Under the pieces are notes generated by a model. The model was not told where the DNA came from, did no database searches, and saw only the letters and a list, made by a program, of their open reading frames with translations. Source: Gammaproteobacteria bacterium (lineage in GTDB: Bacteria > Pseudomonadota > Gammaproteobacteria > Steroidobacterales > Steroidobacteraceae). From it: DNA of 64,000 nucleotides. Below are positions 52,774 to 62,345 of the stretch, one piece after another. The translations under genes and the position numbers were made by a program. The DNA lies in assembly GCA_027315105.1 (NCBI GenBank), contig DAHUYP010000015.1, positions 124,001 to 188,000 of the forward strand, in the 5' to 3' direction. The stretch's first letter is position 1. Each line of letters begins with the position of its first letter.

Positions 52774-54464
52774 GAGCAGCACTCTATGCTCGGTACTCGA
52801 CCGAGAACCAGGCCAAGGACTCCATCGCGGACCAGCTGCGCGAGTGCGCCGAGAAGGCAAACCGCGAAGGCTTCCAAGTCGTCGCGAAGTTCACGGACGA
52901 GGCGATCTCGGGCGGCACGGCCGACCGTCCCGGGTATCAGGCGATGCTCGAAGCCGCCAAGCGCCACGACTTCGACATCATCGTCGCGGAGGACATGAAG
53001 CGCCTATGGCGCGAGCAGGCCGAGCAGTGGCGTGCGATCAAGGAATGGATCGACAACGGCATCGGCTTTTGCACTGTGTCGGGTATCGACTCCCGGCAGC
53101 CGAACTTCGAGATCGTCGCCTCCGTCATCGGCGCCGCCGCCGAAATGGATCGCAAGGAGACAGCCTTCCGTACCCGCCGGGGGCTCAAGGGTAAAGCCCT
53201 TGCCGGCGCCCCGACGGGCGGCCGCTGCTTCGGCTACACCTCGAAGAACGAACTGGTGGAGACCGAGGCGCCGATTGTCACCGAGATTTTCGAGCGCTTC
53301 GCCTCCGGCGAGAGCATGCGGGCCATCGCAAAGGATCTTAACGCGCGCGGCATAGCCTCGCCGGGTGCCAGCTGGAAACGTGAAAAGCGAACGGCAGATG
53401 GCTTGTGGTACGTCTCGGCGATCCACGCGCTGCTTCACAACGAACGGTATCTCGGTCGCCTGATCTACGGGCAGTCGCAGTGGATACGCTCGGCGCGTAA
53501 CAGCAAGAAGCGTCGCCAGGTGGCCGTGCCACGCGAGCAATGGGTTATTACGAACCGAGAGGACCTGCGTCTCGTGTCAGATGAGACATGGCAGCGGGTG
53601 CGCGCCCGGGACACACCGGCGGCGTACGGGTCCCACCAGGCGCGGCCGAAGTACCCGCTGTCAGGGCTGCTTCTGTGTGCGGAGTGCGGAAAACCGATGA
53701 CGTTGTGCGGTGGCACGAATGCACGGGGATACGGATCGCAGCGGTATGTCTGCCCGACTCGGCGGCATCATGGCGACGCTGCCGGCATTGGCTGTTCTAA
53801 CGATATGGGCGTGTCCCGCGCGGTGGTGGAAGAGTTGCTCATCGAACCGTTTCGCGACCGACTTTTAACGGACCAGAATTTTCTGAGCGCGCTTGCAGCC
53901 CTGAAAAATCCCCAGCGGAAAATCGAGACTTTGGTGTTTGAACCCAACGGCGCGCGGCGCGGTTGCGATTCGGGGGGTCGATCCTATAGCGGCGGCGATA
54001 CGGCAATCCCTGGCGCCAACGGCGCGGCCGCCCTACGGGATGGTCACCATGGCGAGGAGCTGCTGGCCGCCAAACTGGCCGCCCTCGAGGGCGCGCTCAC
54101 TGTCGGCGCACTGACCCAGCGTGAGGCCGCGAGCCGCTGTGCTGCCCTGCGAGCTGAGCATGAACGCGCTACACGGCCGCACGTCGATACTGACGAAGCT
54201 TCGATCCTGGCGAACGCTGAGCGCCTACGGGCGGCGCTGGTCTCGGCCGCCACCGATGCCCTGCGCGACGCGCTACGCCGCACGCTCGGCGTCGTGCGCC
54301 TCAAGCCCGTGCTGGACGACGGCCCGCGCTACCTGAATGCGGTGTTCGAGGGTGGCGATATGGCGCTCCTCGAGTGGCTGGCGATCGGCAATAAAGCCAG
54401 CAAGCCAGGTCTATCTGCGTTGGTAGCGGGGGCAGGATTTGAACCTGCGACCTTCGGGTTATGA
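52770..54464 (+). CDS. Large serine recombinase
   Basis: 564 residues. Resolvase domain with nucleophile S10 (Y-A-R-Y-S-T-E-N-Q), D-E-A-I-S-G-G-T and M-K-R-L-W-R. Then the recombinase domain (A-P-I-V-T-E-I-F-E-R-F-A-S-G near 180) and a zinc ribbon (C-A-E-C-G-K-P-M with later Cys). A helical C-terminal part follows. Integrates and excises the element by two-base staggered cuts. Codons 551-564 are the att core plus tRNA(fMet) antisense sequence (L-V-A-G-A-G-F-E-P-A-T-F-G-L), so the last 14 residues depend on the integration state. Confidence 0.92.
   Translation: MRAALYARYSTENQAKDSIADQLRECAEKANREGFQVVAKFTDEAISGGTADRPGYQAMLEAAKRHDFDIIVAEDMKRLWREQAEQWRAIKEWIDNGIGFCTVSGIDSRQPNFEIVASVIGAAAEMDRKETAFRTRRGLKGKALAGAPTGGRCFGYTSKNELVETEAPIVTEIFERFASGESMRAIAKDLNARGIASPGASWKREKRTADGLWYVSAIHALLHNERYLGRLIYGQSQWIRSARNSKKRRQVAVPREQWVITNREDLRLVSDETWQRVRARDTPAAYGSHQARPKYPLSGLLLCAECGKPMTLCGGTNARGYGSQRYVCPTRRHHGDAAGIGCSNDMGVSRAVVEELLIEPFRDRLLTDQNFLSALAALKNPQRKIETLVFEPNGARRGCDSGGRSYSGGDTAIPGANGAAALRDGHHGEELLAAKLAALEGALTVGALTQREAASRCAALRAEHERATRPHVDTDEASILANAERLRAALVSAATDALRDALRRTLGVVRLKPVLDDGPRYLNAVFEGGDMALLEWLAIGNKASKPGLSALVAGAGFEPATFGL
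54420..54433. other. Right attachment site core
   Basis: TTGGTAGCGGGGGC, identical to 41379-41392. It overlaps the 3' end of tRNA(fMet), including its CCA, and the recombinase 3' codons. Confidence 0.85.
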
Positions 54465-54497
54465 GCCCGACGAGCTGCCAGACTGCTCCACCCCGCA
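54421..54497 (-). tRNA. Initiator tRNA-fMet (CAT)
   Basis: 77 bases with encoded CCA. Anticodon CAT sits in a stem with three G:C pairs (GGG/CCC), and positions 1 and 72 do not pair (T1/T72): both are initiator hallmarks. GGTTCAAATCC T-loop present. The element's att core is its last 13 bases, and integration keeps the tRNA sequence whole. Confidence 0.95.
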
Positions 54498-54511
54498 CCA
54501 GGAGGGCGCGC

Positions 54512-54542
54512 ATTCTACACCAGGCTGGCCGGATAGGAACAA
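54512..54542 (-). promoter_or_regulatory. Promoter of tRNA-fMet
   Basis: On the minus strand TTGTTC (54537-54542) and TAGAAT (54512-54517) are 19 bases apart, followed by the GC-rich discriminator GCGCGCCC just before the tRNA. Such discriminators are typical of stringently controlled stable-RNA promoters. Confidence 0.6.
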
Positions 54543-54780
54543 GCATTTTTGCGCGCCGCCAGGTGATCTTCGATCGAGCGCTCCTGGCCCCGGCGACCGC
54601 TCTCCGGCCGGTCTCGCACGTGCAGCGAGTTCCGCTCCTCGCGCCTCAGGGCGCCCCCAGAGCGTCGATGCCCCCGCTCTCTCCCGGTCCCCCCGGGGGG
54701 GGGGGCTTGCCCCCGCGCTCCGGCCCGTCCACGCCCTTCGGGTGTCGATGAGACCGCCCCGCCCGCCGCCCCCCGGCGAT

Positions 54781-56247
54781 TCAGGGAATCACGCGCTCGC
54801 AGATGCTCAGCAGCGCGTTGGGCAGCAGCCCCATGACGGTCACGGCCGCGGTATTGAGCAGCAGGATCAGGCGCATGCGCGGCCGGGTATCCGGGCGCTC
54901 GCGCTCGCCGGCGTCCTCGAAATACATGTACCAGACCACGCGCAGGTAGTAGAACGCGCCGACCACCGAGATCAGCACCGCGAAGGTCGCGAGCCACACG
55001 TGGCCGCTGCCGAGCAGCGCCTGGATGATCCACAGCTTGGCCCAGAAGCCGATGAACGGCGGCACGCCGGCGGTGGAGAACATCAGCACCAGCATCAGCG
55101 CCGCGAGCAGCGGATCGCGGCTCGACAGTCCCTTGAAGTCGGCGATCTCGTCGTGTTCGAAACCGCTGCGGCTGAGCATCAGGATCATGCCGAACGCCGC
55201 CAGGGTCGTGAGCACGTAGGCGATCGTGAAATTGAGCGCCGCCTGGTAGCCGGCGATCTGTCCGGTGGCAAAGCCCAGCAGCACGAAGCCGGCGTTTGCG
55301 ATCGCCGAATAGGCCAGCATGCGCTTGAGGTTGGTCTGCGCGATCGCCGTCAGGTTGCCGATCAGCAGCGACAGCACCGCCACGGCGATCAGCATCTGGG
55401 TCCAGATCTGCGGCAGGCCGGCCAGTCCGTGTGCCAGCAGCCGCAGGATCAGCGCGAACGAGCCGAGATTGGAGACCGTGGCGATGTAGAGCGTCACGCT
55501 GGTCGGAGCGCCCTGGTAGACGTCGGGCACCCACATGTGGAACGGCACCGCACCGAGCTTGAAGGCCACCGCTGCGACCACGAACGCGATGCCGATGATC
55601 AGGCCGGCGTCCGGGCCGTGGCGCACGGTCGTGCCGAGCTGGTCGAGATCGAGCGTGCCGGTCATGCCATAGAGCATCGACATGCCGTACAGCAGCGCGC
55701 CGGAGGCGATCGCGCCGAGCACGAAATACTTGATGGCCGCCTCCGCGGCGATGCCGGACTCGCGATCGAACGCCACCAGCGCGTACAGCGACAGCGACAG
55801 CAGCTCGATCCCCAGGTACACGGTCAGCAGGCTGTTGGCCGAGATCAGCACGAAGATGCCGAGCAGCGCCGTCAGGCACAGCACGTAGTACTCGCCGCCG
55901 TGGATACCGCGGGTATGCAGGTAGTCCTGCGAGTAGAACAGCGCCGTGGCCATCGCGATGTAGCCGGCGAGCTTGAGGAACGCCGCCAGCGGATCGGCCA
56001 CGTACAGGCTGTGGAACAGCAGTATGCGGTCCATCCTCATGCCGTACTGCATCGTCAGCATCGCGCCGACCAGCAGCGCCAGCATCGTCAGCGTCGCAGT
56101 CAGGCCGCGGCGGCCGGCGCCGAAATACACGTCCACCAGCAGGATCAGGCAGGCGGAGATGGCCAGCGAGATTTCCGGGATCGCCGGCAGCAGCGAGCTC
56201 AACGACATGCCGGTCACCAGCGGGGAGACGACGATTGCGCCTGTCAT
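54781..56247 (-). CDS. nuoN: NADH-quinone oxidoreductase subunit N
   Basis: 488 residues from ATG 56247; the longer open frame upstream lies within nuoM and is not used. Proton-pumping, antiporter-like membrane subunit of complex I with about 14 helices. Key Lys/Glu-bearing helices are seen in P-F-H-M-W-V-P-D-V-Y-Q-G-A-P and L-K-R-M-L-A-Y-S-A-I-A-N-A-G. Last gene of the operon, two bases after nuoM. Confidence 0.95.
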   Translation of the reverse strand: MTGAIVVSPLVTGMSLSSLLPAIPEISLAISACLILLVDVYFGAGRRGLTATLTMLALLVGAMLTMQYGMRMDRILLFHSLYVADPLAAFLKLAGYIAMATALFYSQDYLHTRGIHGGEYYVLCLTALLGIFVLISANSLLTVYLGIELLSLSLYALVAFDRESGIAAEAAIKYFVLGAIASGALLYGMSMLYGMTGTLDLDQLGTTVRHGPDAGLIIGIAFVVAAVAFKLGAVPFHMWVPDVYQGAPTSVTLYIATVSNLGSFALILRLLAHGLAGLPQIWTQMLIAVAVLSLLIGNLTAIAQTNLKRMLAYSAIANAGFVLLGFATGQIAGYQAALNFTIAYVLTTLAAFGMILMLSRSGFEHDEIADFKGLSSRDPLLAALMLVLMFSTAGVPPFIGFWAKLWIIQALLGSGHVWLATFAVLISVVGAFYYLRVVWYMYFEDAGERERPDTRPRMRLILLLNTAAVTVMGLLPNALLSICERVIP

Positions 56248-56249
56248 GC

Positions 56250-57770
56250 TCAGATCACCGGAATCTTGCTGGTGACGACCTGCTGCAGCAGGTGCTGCAC
56301 CGAGGCTTCCATCATGTCGAGCAGCGGCGCCGGCCACACCCCGAGCAGCACTACCGACACCGCCAGCACCCCGAGCACCAGGAACTCGCGCCCGTTCAGA
56401 TCCTGCAGTTGCGCGACCTTGTCGTTCGCCACCGGCCCGAATACCACCCGCTTGATGAGCCACAGATTATAGGCCGCGCCGACCACCAGGATGCTGGCCG
56501 CCAGCAGTGCGAACCAGAAACTGGCCTTGAAGCTCGCGAGGATCACCAGGAACTCGCCGATGAATCCCGAGGTGCCCGGCAGGCCGGAGTTGGCGAGCGC
56601 GAACAGCACGAACAGCGCGCCGAACTTCGGCATCACGTTGACCACGCCGCCGTAGGCGCTGATGTCGCGCGTGTGCATGCGGTCGTAGAGCACGCCGATG
56701 CAGAGGAACAGCGCGCCGGAGATCAGGCCGTGCGAGATCATCTGCACCATGGCCCCGTCCAGGCCATTGACGGCGCCCTTGACCTGCCCGGTCGCCGACA
56801 GGATGAAGAACACCAGGAACGCGCCCAGCGTCACGAATCCCATGTGCGCGATCGACGAATAGGCCACCAGCTTCTTCATGTCCTGCTGCACCAGCGCCAC
56901 GAAGGCGATGTAGACGATCGCGATCAGCGAGAGTGCCACGATCAGCCAGTCGAGCTCATGGCTCGCATCGGGGGTGATCGGCAGGCTGAAGCGCAGCAGG
57001 CCGTAGCCGCCCATCTTCAGCATGATGGCCGCCAGGATCACCGAGCCGCCGGTGGGCGCCTCGACGTGCGCGTCCGGCAGCCAGGTGTGCACCGGCCACA
57101 TCGGCACCTTGACCGCGAACGCCAGCAGGAACGCCAGGAAGATCCAGCGCTGCTCCACCAGGCTCAGCGGCAGGCGCTGCATGCTCGCGAGGCTGTAGTC
57201 GCCGGCCTTCAGGTACAGGTAGATCAGCGCCACCAGCATCAGCACCGAGCCGAGGAAGGTGTAGAGGAAGAACTTCAGCGTCGCGTACACGCGCCGCGGG
57301 CCGCCCCAGATGCCGATGATCACGAACATCGGGATCAGCATCGCTTCCCAGAAGAAATAGAACAGCAGCGCGTCGAGCGAGGCGAACACGCCGATCATCA
57401 GCCCTTCCATGACCAGGAAGGCGGCGAAGTACTGCGCCGGGCGCTTCTCGACCACGTTCCAGCCGGCGATGATCACCGGCACCGTCATGAATGCGGTCAG
57501 CACGATCAGCGGCAGGGAGATGCCGTCCACGCCCAGGTAGTACTGCGCGTGCAGCGCGGCGATCCACGGCACGCGCTCGATGAACTGGAACGCGGCCGTG
57601 CCGTTGACGAAGCCGGTGCACAGCGGCACGCACGCCGCGAGCGTCGCCAGCGATGTCAGCAATGCCGCCCAGCGCGCGGCCTGCGCGCGCCGGTCGCCGA
57701 TCGCCAGCGTCAGCAGGCCGCCCGCGACGGGCAGCCAGATCACCACCGAAAGCCAATCGTGTCCCTGCAT
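56250..57770 (-). CDS. nuoM: NADH-quinone oxidoreductase subunit M
   Basis: 506 residues from ATG 57770. Antiporter-like complex I subunit: L-G-V-D-G-I-S-L-P-L, F-Y-F-F-W-E-A-M-L-I-P-M (conserved Glu), K-V-P-M-W-P-V-H-T-W-L-P-D-A-H and K-K-L-V-A-Y-S-S-I-A-H-M-G. Its frame stays open far upstream over nuoL, but that extension is GC-composition shadow. 17 bases after nuoL. Confidence 0.95.
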   Translation of the reverse strand: MQGHDWLSVVIWLPVAGGLLTLAIGDRRAQAARWAALLTSLATLAACVPLCTGFVNGTAAFQFIERVPWIAALHAQYYLGVDGISLPLIVLTAFMTVPVIIAGWNVVEKRPAQYFAAFLVMEGLMIGVFASLDALLFYFFWEAMLIPMFVIIGIWGGPRRVYATLKFFLYTFLGSVLMLVALIYLYLKAGDYSLASMQRLPLSLVEQRWIFLAFLLAFAVKVPMWPVHTWLPDAHVEAPTGGSVILAAIMLKMGGYGLLRFSLPITPDASHELDWLIVALSLIAIVYIAFVALVQQDMKKLVAYSSIAHMGFVTLGAFLVFFILSATGQVKGAVNGLDGAMVQMISHGLISGALFLCIGVLYDRMHTRDISAYGGVVNVMPKFGALFVLFALANSGLPGTSGFIGEFLVILASFKASFWFALLAASILVVGAAYNLWLIKRVVFGPVANDKVAQLQDLNGREFLVLGVLAVSVVLLGVWPAPLLDMMEASVQHLLQQVVTSKIPVI

Positions 57771-57787
57771 GCCTTGAGACCTTCGCC

Positions 57788-59746
<1,959 letters not shown>

Positions 59747-59800
59747 GGGGTGATCTGAAGCATCGGGTGTGACCGTTTGTTCTCGGAACTGCGCTGCCGC

Positions 59801-60106
59801 TCAGCCCTGCAGCCGGTTGAGCTCCTCGACGTTGATGCTGCGCCGCTCGCGGAACAGCACCACCAGGATCGCGAGCCCGATGGCCGACTCCGCCGCCGCC
59901 ACCGTCAGCACGAAGAACACGAAGATCTGCCCGTCGAGCTGCCCGAGGTAGCGCGAGAACGCCACGAAGTTGAAGTTCGCGGCCAGCAGCAGCAACTCGA
60001 TGCACATCAGCAGCAGCAGCACGTTCTTGCGATTCAGGAAGATGCCGGCGACCGAGATCGCGAACAGCACCGCCGACAGCGTCAACATGTGCCCGAGCGT
60101 GATCAT
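59801..60106 (-). CDS. nuoK: NADH-quinone oxidoreductase subunit K
   Basis: 101 residues, three membrane helices. The two conserved glutamates lie in [11 protein letters not shown] and [11 protein letters not shown], part of the proton path. ATGA overlap with nuoJ. Exactly the usual length. Confidence 0.95.
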   Translation of the reverse strand: MITLGHMLTLSAVLFAISVAGIFLNRKNVLLLLMCIELLLLAANFNFVAFSRYLGQLDGQIFVFFVLTVAAAESAIGLAILVVLFRERRSINVEELNRLQG

Positions 60107-60705
60107 TCGCGCCGCTCCGCATCCATCTTGACCAGCCGCACGCGCTCGCTGGCGCGCGCCGCCACCTGCCGGCTGATGTTCTGCACCTTCAGGCCCCGCC
60201 GGTGTCGCAGCGTGAGCGCGATCGCCGCCACGATCGCGACCAGCAGCAACATCGCCGCGATCTCGAACGGATAGGCGTACTTGCTGTAGAGCAGCGCGCC
60301 GAGTTCCTGCGTGTTGCTGTAGCTGGACAGCAGCGGTACCGGGCCGCGCATCACGTCGAGCCCGAGCTTCCTGGTCACCACCACACCCGCGACCTCGAAT
60401 ACGATCACGCCGGCGGTGATCCAGCCGAGCCAGGCGAAGCGCGTGAAGCCGCTGCGCAGCTCCTCGAGATTGATGTCGAGCATCATGACCACGAACAGGA
60501 ACAGCACCATGACCGCGCCGACGTACACCAGCACCAGCACGATGGCGAGGAACTCCGCCTCGATCAGCAGCCACAGCCCGGCGCTGGTCACGAAGCACAG
60601 CACCAGGCAGAGCGCCGAATAGACCGGATTGCGCGCCACGATCACGGCCAGCGCGGCCGCGACCAGGATGGTGCCGAACACGTAGAACAGAATCAGCGGC
60701 AGCAC
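60103..60705 (-). CDS. nuoJ: NADH-quinone oxidoreductase subunit J
   Basis: 200 residues from a GTG with AAGGAA about 8 bases upstream. Five helices; [19 protein letters not shown] is the conserved helix that carries the pi-bulge in complex I. A soluble basic C-terminus follows. Overlaps nuoK by four bases. Confidence 0.94.
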   Translation of the reverse strand: MLPLILFYVFGTILVAAALAVIVARNPVYSALCLVLCFVTSAGLWLLIEAEFLAIVLVLVYVGAVMVLFLFVVMMLDINLEELRSGFTRFAWLGWITAGVIVFEVAGVVVTRKLGLDVMRGPVPLLSSYSNTQELGALLYSKYAYPFEIAAMLLLVAIVAAIALTLRHRRGLKVQNISRQVAARASERVRLVKMDAERRE

Positions 60706-60759
60706 TGCGGTTCCTTACACTTTGCGTCCGGGTCGTGTCATCGGCGGTGCGCGCGGCCT

Positions 60760-61245
60760 TCAGCGATAGCGCGCGTCGGCGCTCTTGTCGGCGCTGATCA
60801 TCGCCTCGTAGCGCTCGCCGACCGCCAGCAGCTTGTCCTTGCTCATGATGTTCTCGCCGCGATGCTCCATGTGATACTCGTGAATGCGCGTCTCGACGAT
60901 CGCGTCCACCGGGCAGGCCTCCTCGCAGAAGCCGCAGTAGATGCACTTGAACAGATCGATGTCGTAGCGCGTCGTGCGTCGCGTACCGTCGGCCGAGACG
61001 TCCGAGTCGATGGTGATCGCGAGCGCCGGGCACACCGCCTCGCACAGCTTGCAGGCGATGCAGCGCTCCTCGCCGTTCGGATAGCGGCGCAGCGCGTGCA
61101 GGCCGCGGAAGCGCACCGACTGCGGCGTCTTCTCCTCCGGGTACTGCACCGTGATCTTGCGGCGAAACAGCGAGCGTGCGGTGACCGTCATGCCCTGCAG
61201 CAGCTCGGTGAGCATGAAGGTCTTGATCGGGTTGGCCATGGCCAT
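60760..61245 (-). CDS. nuoI: NADH-quinone oxidoreductase subunit I
   Basis: 161 residues from ATG 61245 (GGAG about 10 bases upstream; ATG 61239 is an alternative). Two [4Fe-4S] ferredoxin motifs, [12 protein letters not shown] and [12 protein letters not shown], hold clusters N6a and N6b that pass electrons toward quinone. Y-P-E-E-K and [15 protein letters not shown] are family segments. Confidence 0.95.
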   Translation of the reverse strand: MAMANPIKTFMLTELLQGMTVTARSLFRRKITVQYPEEKTPQSVRFRGLHALRRYPNGEERCIACKLCEAVCPALAITIDSDVSADGTRRTTRYDIDLFKCIYCGFCEEACPVDAIVETRIHEYHMEHRGENIMSKDKLLAVGERYEAMISADKSADARYR

Positions 61246-61271
61246 CTTGCATTCGCTCCAGTCGTCGCCCA

Positions 61272-62345
61272 CTACAGGGCTTTCCAGGGACCGACGTGAT
61301 ACCAGGACAGCAGGCACTCGACCGCGATCCACACCAGGGTGATCGGAATCAGCACCTTCCAGCCCAGGCGCATGATCTGGTCGTAGCGGTAGCGCGGGAA
61401 GGTCGCGCGGAACCACAGGAACAGGAACAGCAGCACGAAGATCTTGAACACCAGCCAGTGCGTGCCCGGCAGTGCCAGCACGCTCGCGCCGCCGAGCCAG
61501 GCCGGATAGCCGTCGAGCGGGCTGAGCCAGCCGCCGAAGAAGAACACCGCCGTCAGGCCGGCGATCAGGATCATGTTGGCGTACTCGGCCAGGAAGAACA
61601 GCGCGAACGCCATGCCCGAGTACTCGACGTGGAAGCCGGCCACGATCTCCGACTCGCCCTCGGCGACGTCGAACGGTGCGCGGTTGGTCTCGGCGACCCC
61701 CGAGATGAAGTACACCACCAGCAACGGCAGCAGCCAGGACCAGTTCCAGGACAACGCCCCGCCGTGCTGTCGCGCGACGATCGTGCCGAGGTTCAGGCTG
61801 CCGGCGACCATCAGCACGCCCACCAGCGCAAAGCCCATCGCAATCTCGTACGCGACCATCTGCGCCGCCGAGCGCATGGCGCCGAGGAAGGCGTACTTCG
61901 AGTTCGAGGACCAGCCGGCGAGGATCACGCCGTAGACGCCCATGGAGGTCAGCGACAGCACGTACAGCAGTCCGGCATCGATGTTCGCGATTGCGTAGTG
62001 CGGCGCGATCGGCACCACCGCCCAGGCGGCGAACGCCGGCACCAGCGTGATCAGGGGAGCGAGGCGGAACAGGATCTTGTTCGCCCGCGCCGGTATCACG
62101 ATCTCCTTGATCAGCAGCTTGATGACGTCGGCGAACGGCTGGCCCCAGCCGGGCAGCAGGCCGAACAGCCGCACGCGATTGGGGCCGATGCGCACCTGCA
62201 TCCAGCCGATCACCTTGCGCTCCCAGAGCGTCAGGTAGGCGACCGAGAGGATCAGCACCACGGTGAGCACCAGCGTGAACACCGTCGACTGCACGTACGA
62301 CGGCAACTGCGCCCACAGCGCGCCGAGCTGCTTCAGCGTGCTCAC
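61272..62345 (-). CDS. nuoH: NADH-quinone oxidoreductase subunit H
   Basis: 357 residues from a GTG overlapping the nuoG stop by four bases. Eight-helix subunit forming the quinone chamber. [35 protein letters not shown] and [11 protein letters not shown] are diagnostic, and the acidic E-T-N-R and G-E-S-E residues are intact. Confidence 0.96.
   Translation of the reverse strand: MSTLKQLGALWAQLPSYVQSTVFTLVLTVVLILSVAYLTLWERKVIGWMQVRIGPNRVRLFGLLPGWGQPFADVIKLLIKEIVIPARANKILFRLAPLITLVPAFAAWAVVPIAPHYAIANIDAGLLYVLSLTSMGVYGVILAGWSSNSKYAFLGAMRSAAQMVAYEIAMGFALVGVLMVAGSLNLGTIVARQHGGALSWNWSWLLPLLVVYFISGVAETNRAPFDVAEGESEIVAGFHVEYSGMAFALFFLAEYANMILIAGLTAVFFFGGWLSPLDGYPAWLGGASVLALPGTHWLVFKIFVLLFLFLWFRATFPRYRYDQIMRLGWKVLIPITLVWIAVECLLSWYHVGPWKAL

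Larger units (their letters stand above)
41379..54433. mobile_element. 13-kb integrated element in tRNA(fMet), terminase-bearing, satellite-like
   Basis: Bounded by identical 14-bp direct repeats (41379-41392 and 54420-54433); the right one is the 3' end of tRNA(fMet). Content: iteron array, RepA-like helicase, small and large terminase, about twelve small coupled genes, XRE regulator, Ser-rich lipoprotein and large serine recombinase at the tRNA end. Chromosomal metabolism genes lie on both sides. No portal, capsid, tail, holin or endolysin is recognisable. Size and integration in a tRNA recall PICI/P4-like satellites, but a complete TerL and a serine recombinase are atypical of them. Confidence 0.85.

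Noticed and set aside
54498-54780. Poly-G tract and GC-rich hairpins between tRNA-fMet and nuoN
   Set aside because: A GGGGGGGGGGG run with CCCCC partners could form a stem but has no T-run; beyond the tRNA promoter nothing can be supported here.
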